Both the position numbers and the translations under genes were made by a program. Positions 63,051 through 64,000 of a DNA stretch of 64,000 nucleotides are shown piece after piece; position 1 is the first letter of the stretch, and every line of letters starts with the position of its first letter. The notes beneath the pieces are model-generated. The model saw only the letters and a program-made list of their open reading frames with translations. It was not told where the DNA came from and did no database searches. Source of the DNA: Anodontia alba (lineage: Eukaryota; Mollusca; Bivalvia; Lucinida; Lucinidae); the NCBI GenBank assembly GCA_964016985.1, contig OZ024826.1, positions 70,815,768-70,879,767 on the forward strand, read 5' to 3'.

Positions 63051-64000
63051 TCAAGCGCGTGTCACTGGCATATAAGCACTTACTGAATCAACATAAAAAT
63101 TCACTTCATTTTCGATTTTACAGTCAATTTGCTCAAACGGCGTTCTTGATAAACAATCAGATACTATCATATCTTTTGAAGTACCCTTGGAATATTCCGC
63201 TGTGCAATTAAATCTGCGTAACCTTAATAACAACCTCTGGCATCTGATAGGTGTCTTATCAATGTCTGTTTTATTGATTAATGGGATAAGGGGCTTATGG
63301 TCTGTGATTAACCTGAATGATTCAGGGCCAGTTAAGTACCTAGAGAATTTTTCGCATGCATAGACTAGGCTAAGACATTCCAGCTCTATTTGCGCCCATT
63401 TTTTTCTCTGTTTCTGTAGGCGTACGCGATGCGAACTCGATTGGTTTAAGCTCAATGCCCTCCTGCATATATATTGCCGCGCCGAGTCCAACACGGGAAC
63501 TGTCTGCGATAACTACAATGGGACTATTGCCTTTATAAAACGACAAGGTAGGGGCTTCTGAGAGCAAAGTTTTCACCTTTTCAAATGCACTATTCTGGTC
63601 AGGGTCCCAGTAATATGCTGTATCCTCCCTGAGAAGGTCTGTTATTGGGCTAATTATTGCAGATAAGATTTCTATGTAGCGCCCAAGGTAATTTATCATG
63701 CCAACTACCCTTTGAAGTTCTTTTGTGTCTTTCGGGGGTGGGGTCCAGATTTCTGATTGCTTCTACTTTCTTTGGGTTCGGAGAAATTCCCGCAGAATTT
63801 ATAACATGCCTAAAGTACTCTAACTGGGTTTGTCTGAACAGACACTTTTCTTTGTTAAGTTTCAGACCTGCTTCATTAACTCTATAATGGACAGCGGCCA
63901 GCTTGGCGTCGTGCTCTGCCATGTCCCGACCATAAACAATAATATCGTCCATAATGGCGTCAACATTGTCCAATCCTTGCAATAATTCCGTGATTTTTTT
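63051..64000 (-). pseudogene. Ty3/gypsy reverse transcriptase (partial) and RNase H
   Basis: RT end at the window edge: VDAIMDDIIVYGRDMAEHDA (catalytic DD) and LKLNKEKCLFRQTQLEYFRH. After a frameshift near 63740: MINYLGRYIEILSAIISPIT. RNase H: PIVVIADSSRVGLGAAIYMQ (first Asp), IELECLSLVYACEKFSRYL (Glu), LITDHKPLIPLI (Asp) and DMIVSDCLSRTP. One more frameshift near 63430 (a T/A run). Inactive as it stands. Confidence 0.88.

Larger units (their letters stand above)
61546..64000 (-). mobile_element. Ty3/gypsy-type LTR retrotransposon, 3' part
   Basis: Minus-strand order RT (from the right edge), RNase H, integrase, purine tract, LTR, i.e. the gypsy order. Several frameshifts. gag, protease and the 5' LTR lie outside. 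Confidence 0.88.

Overview
This window looks like repeat-dense, gene-poor nuclear DNA from a marine mollusc, most likely a bivalve. The assignment rests on the combination seen here: several tyrosine-recombinase (DIRS-order) retrotransposons, LINEs, a Penelope-like element, Tc1/mariner elements, tRNA-derived SINEs, and many copies of the 'TTAGCTCACCTG ... CAGGTGAGC' type of non-autonomous repeat common in mollusc genomes. Species cannot be named from sequence alone. I see no convincing host protein-coding gene, no rRNA, no functional tRNA gene and no CRISPR array.

Layout. 1-1.6 kb: decayed LINE (ORF1 plus endonuclease). 1.6-17.4 kb: a tandem-repeat host element split by a 15.3-kb block (1831-17128) bounded by inverted 33-bp termini and inverted arrays of a 21-bp TCCTACGTAGGA unit, resembling a foldback (FB-like) element. 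Nested inside are hairpin repeats, a dead mariner (5345-6628), a Helentron-like minisatellite element (7880-9140) and a full-length DIRS retrotransposon on the minus strand (about 9248-15498). 18.5-20.8 kb: a Helentron-like repeat split by a 5'-truncated LINE. 23.0-23.8 kb: an 800-bp imperfect palindrome. 25.5-29.1 kb: tRNA-derived SINE, G-run repeat, 107-bp hairpin MITE, and a large Helentron-like element. 29.5-30.5 kb: LINE tail with an inverted 5' part. 31-34 kb: MITE, SINE with a target duplication, and a nearly intact Tc1 transposon. 35.5-37.7 kb: an open 280-residue unknown protein, with direct repeats upstream and a hairpin. 39-44.3 kb: LINE endonuclease, another Helentron-like element, and an RNase H plus tyrosine recombinase fragment. 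47.6-59.1 kb: a second full-structure DIRS element, interrupted by 5.9 kb carrying a Penelope-like reverse transcriptase. 59.5-64 kb: second SINE copy, LINE RT fragment cut by the LTR of a Ty3/gypsy element that runs off the right edge.

The coding remnants are mostly retroelement enzymes (gag, reverse transcriptase, RNase H, tyrosine recombinase, integrase, endonuclease). Almost all carry stops or frameshifts, so most copies are immobile. The most informative signals are architectural: a shared terminal design among unrelated non-autonomous repeats, internal complementary regions in both DIRS elements, the inverted arrays of the large foldback-like block, and clear nesting that orders the insertions in time.
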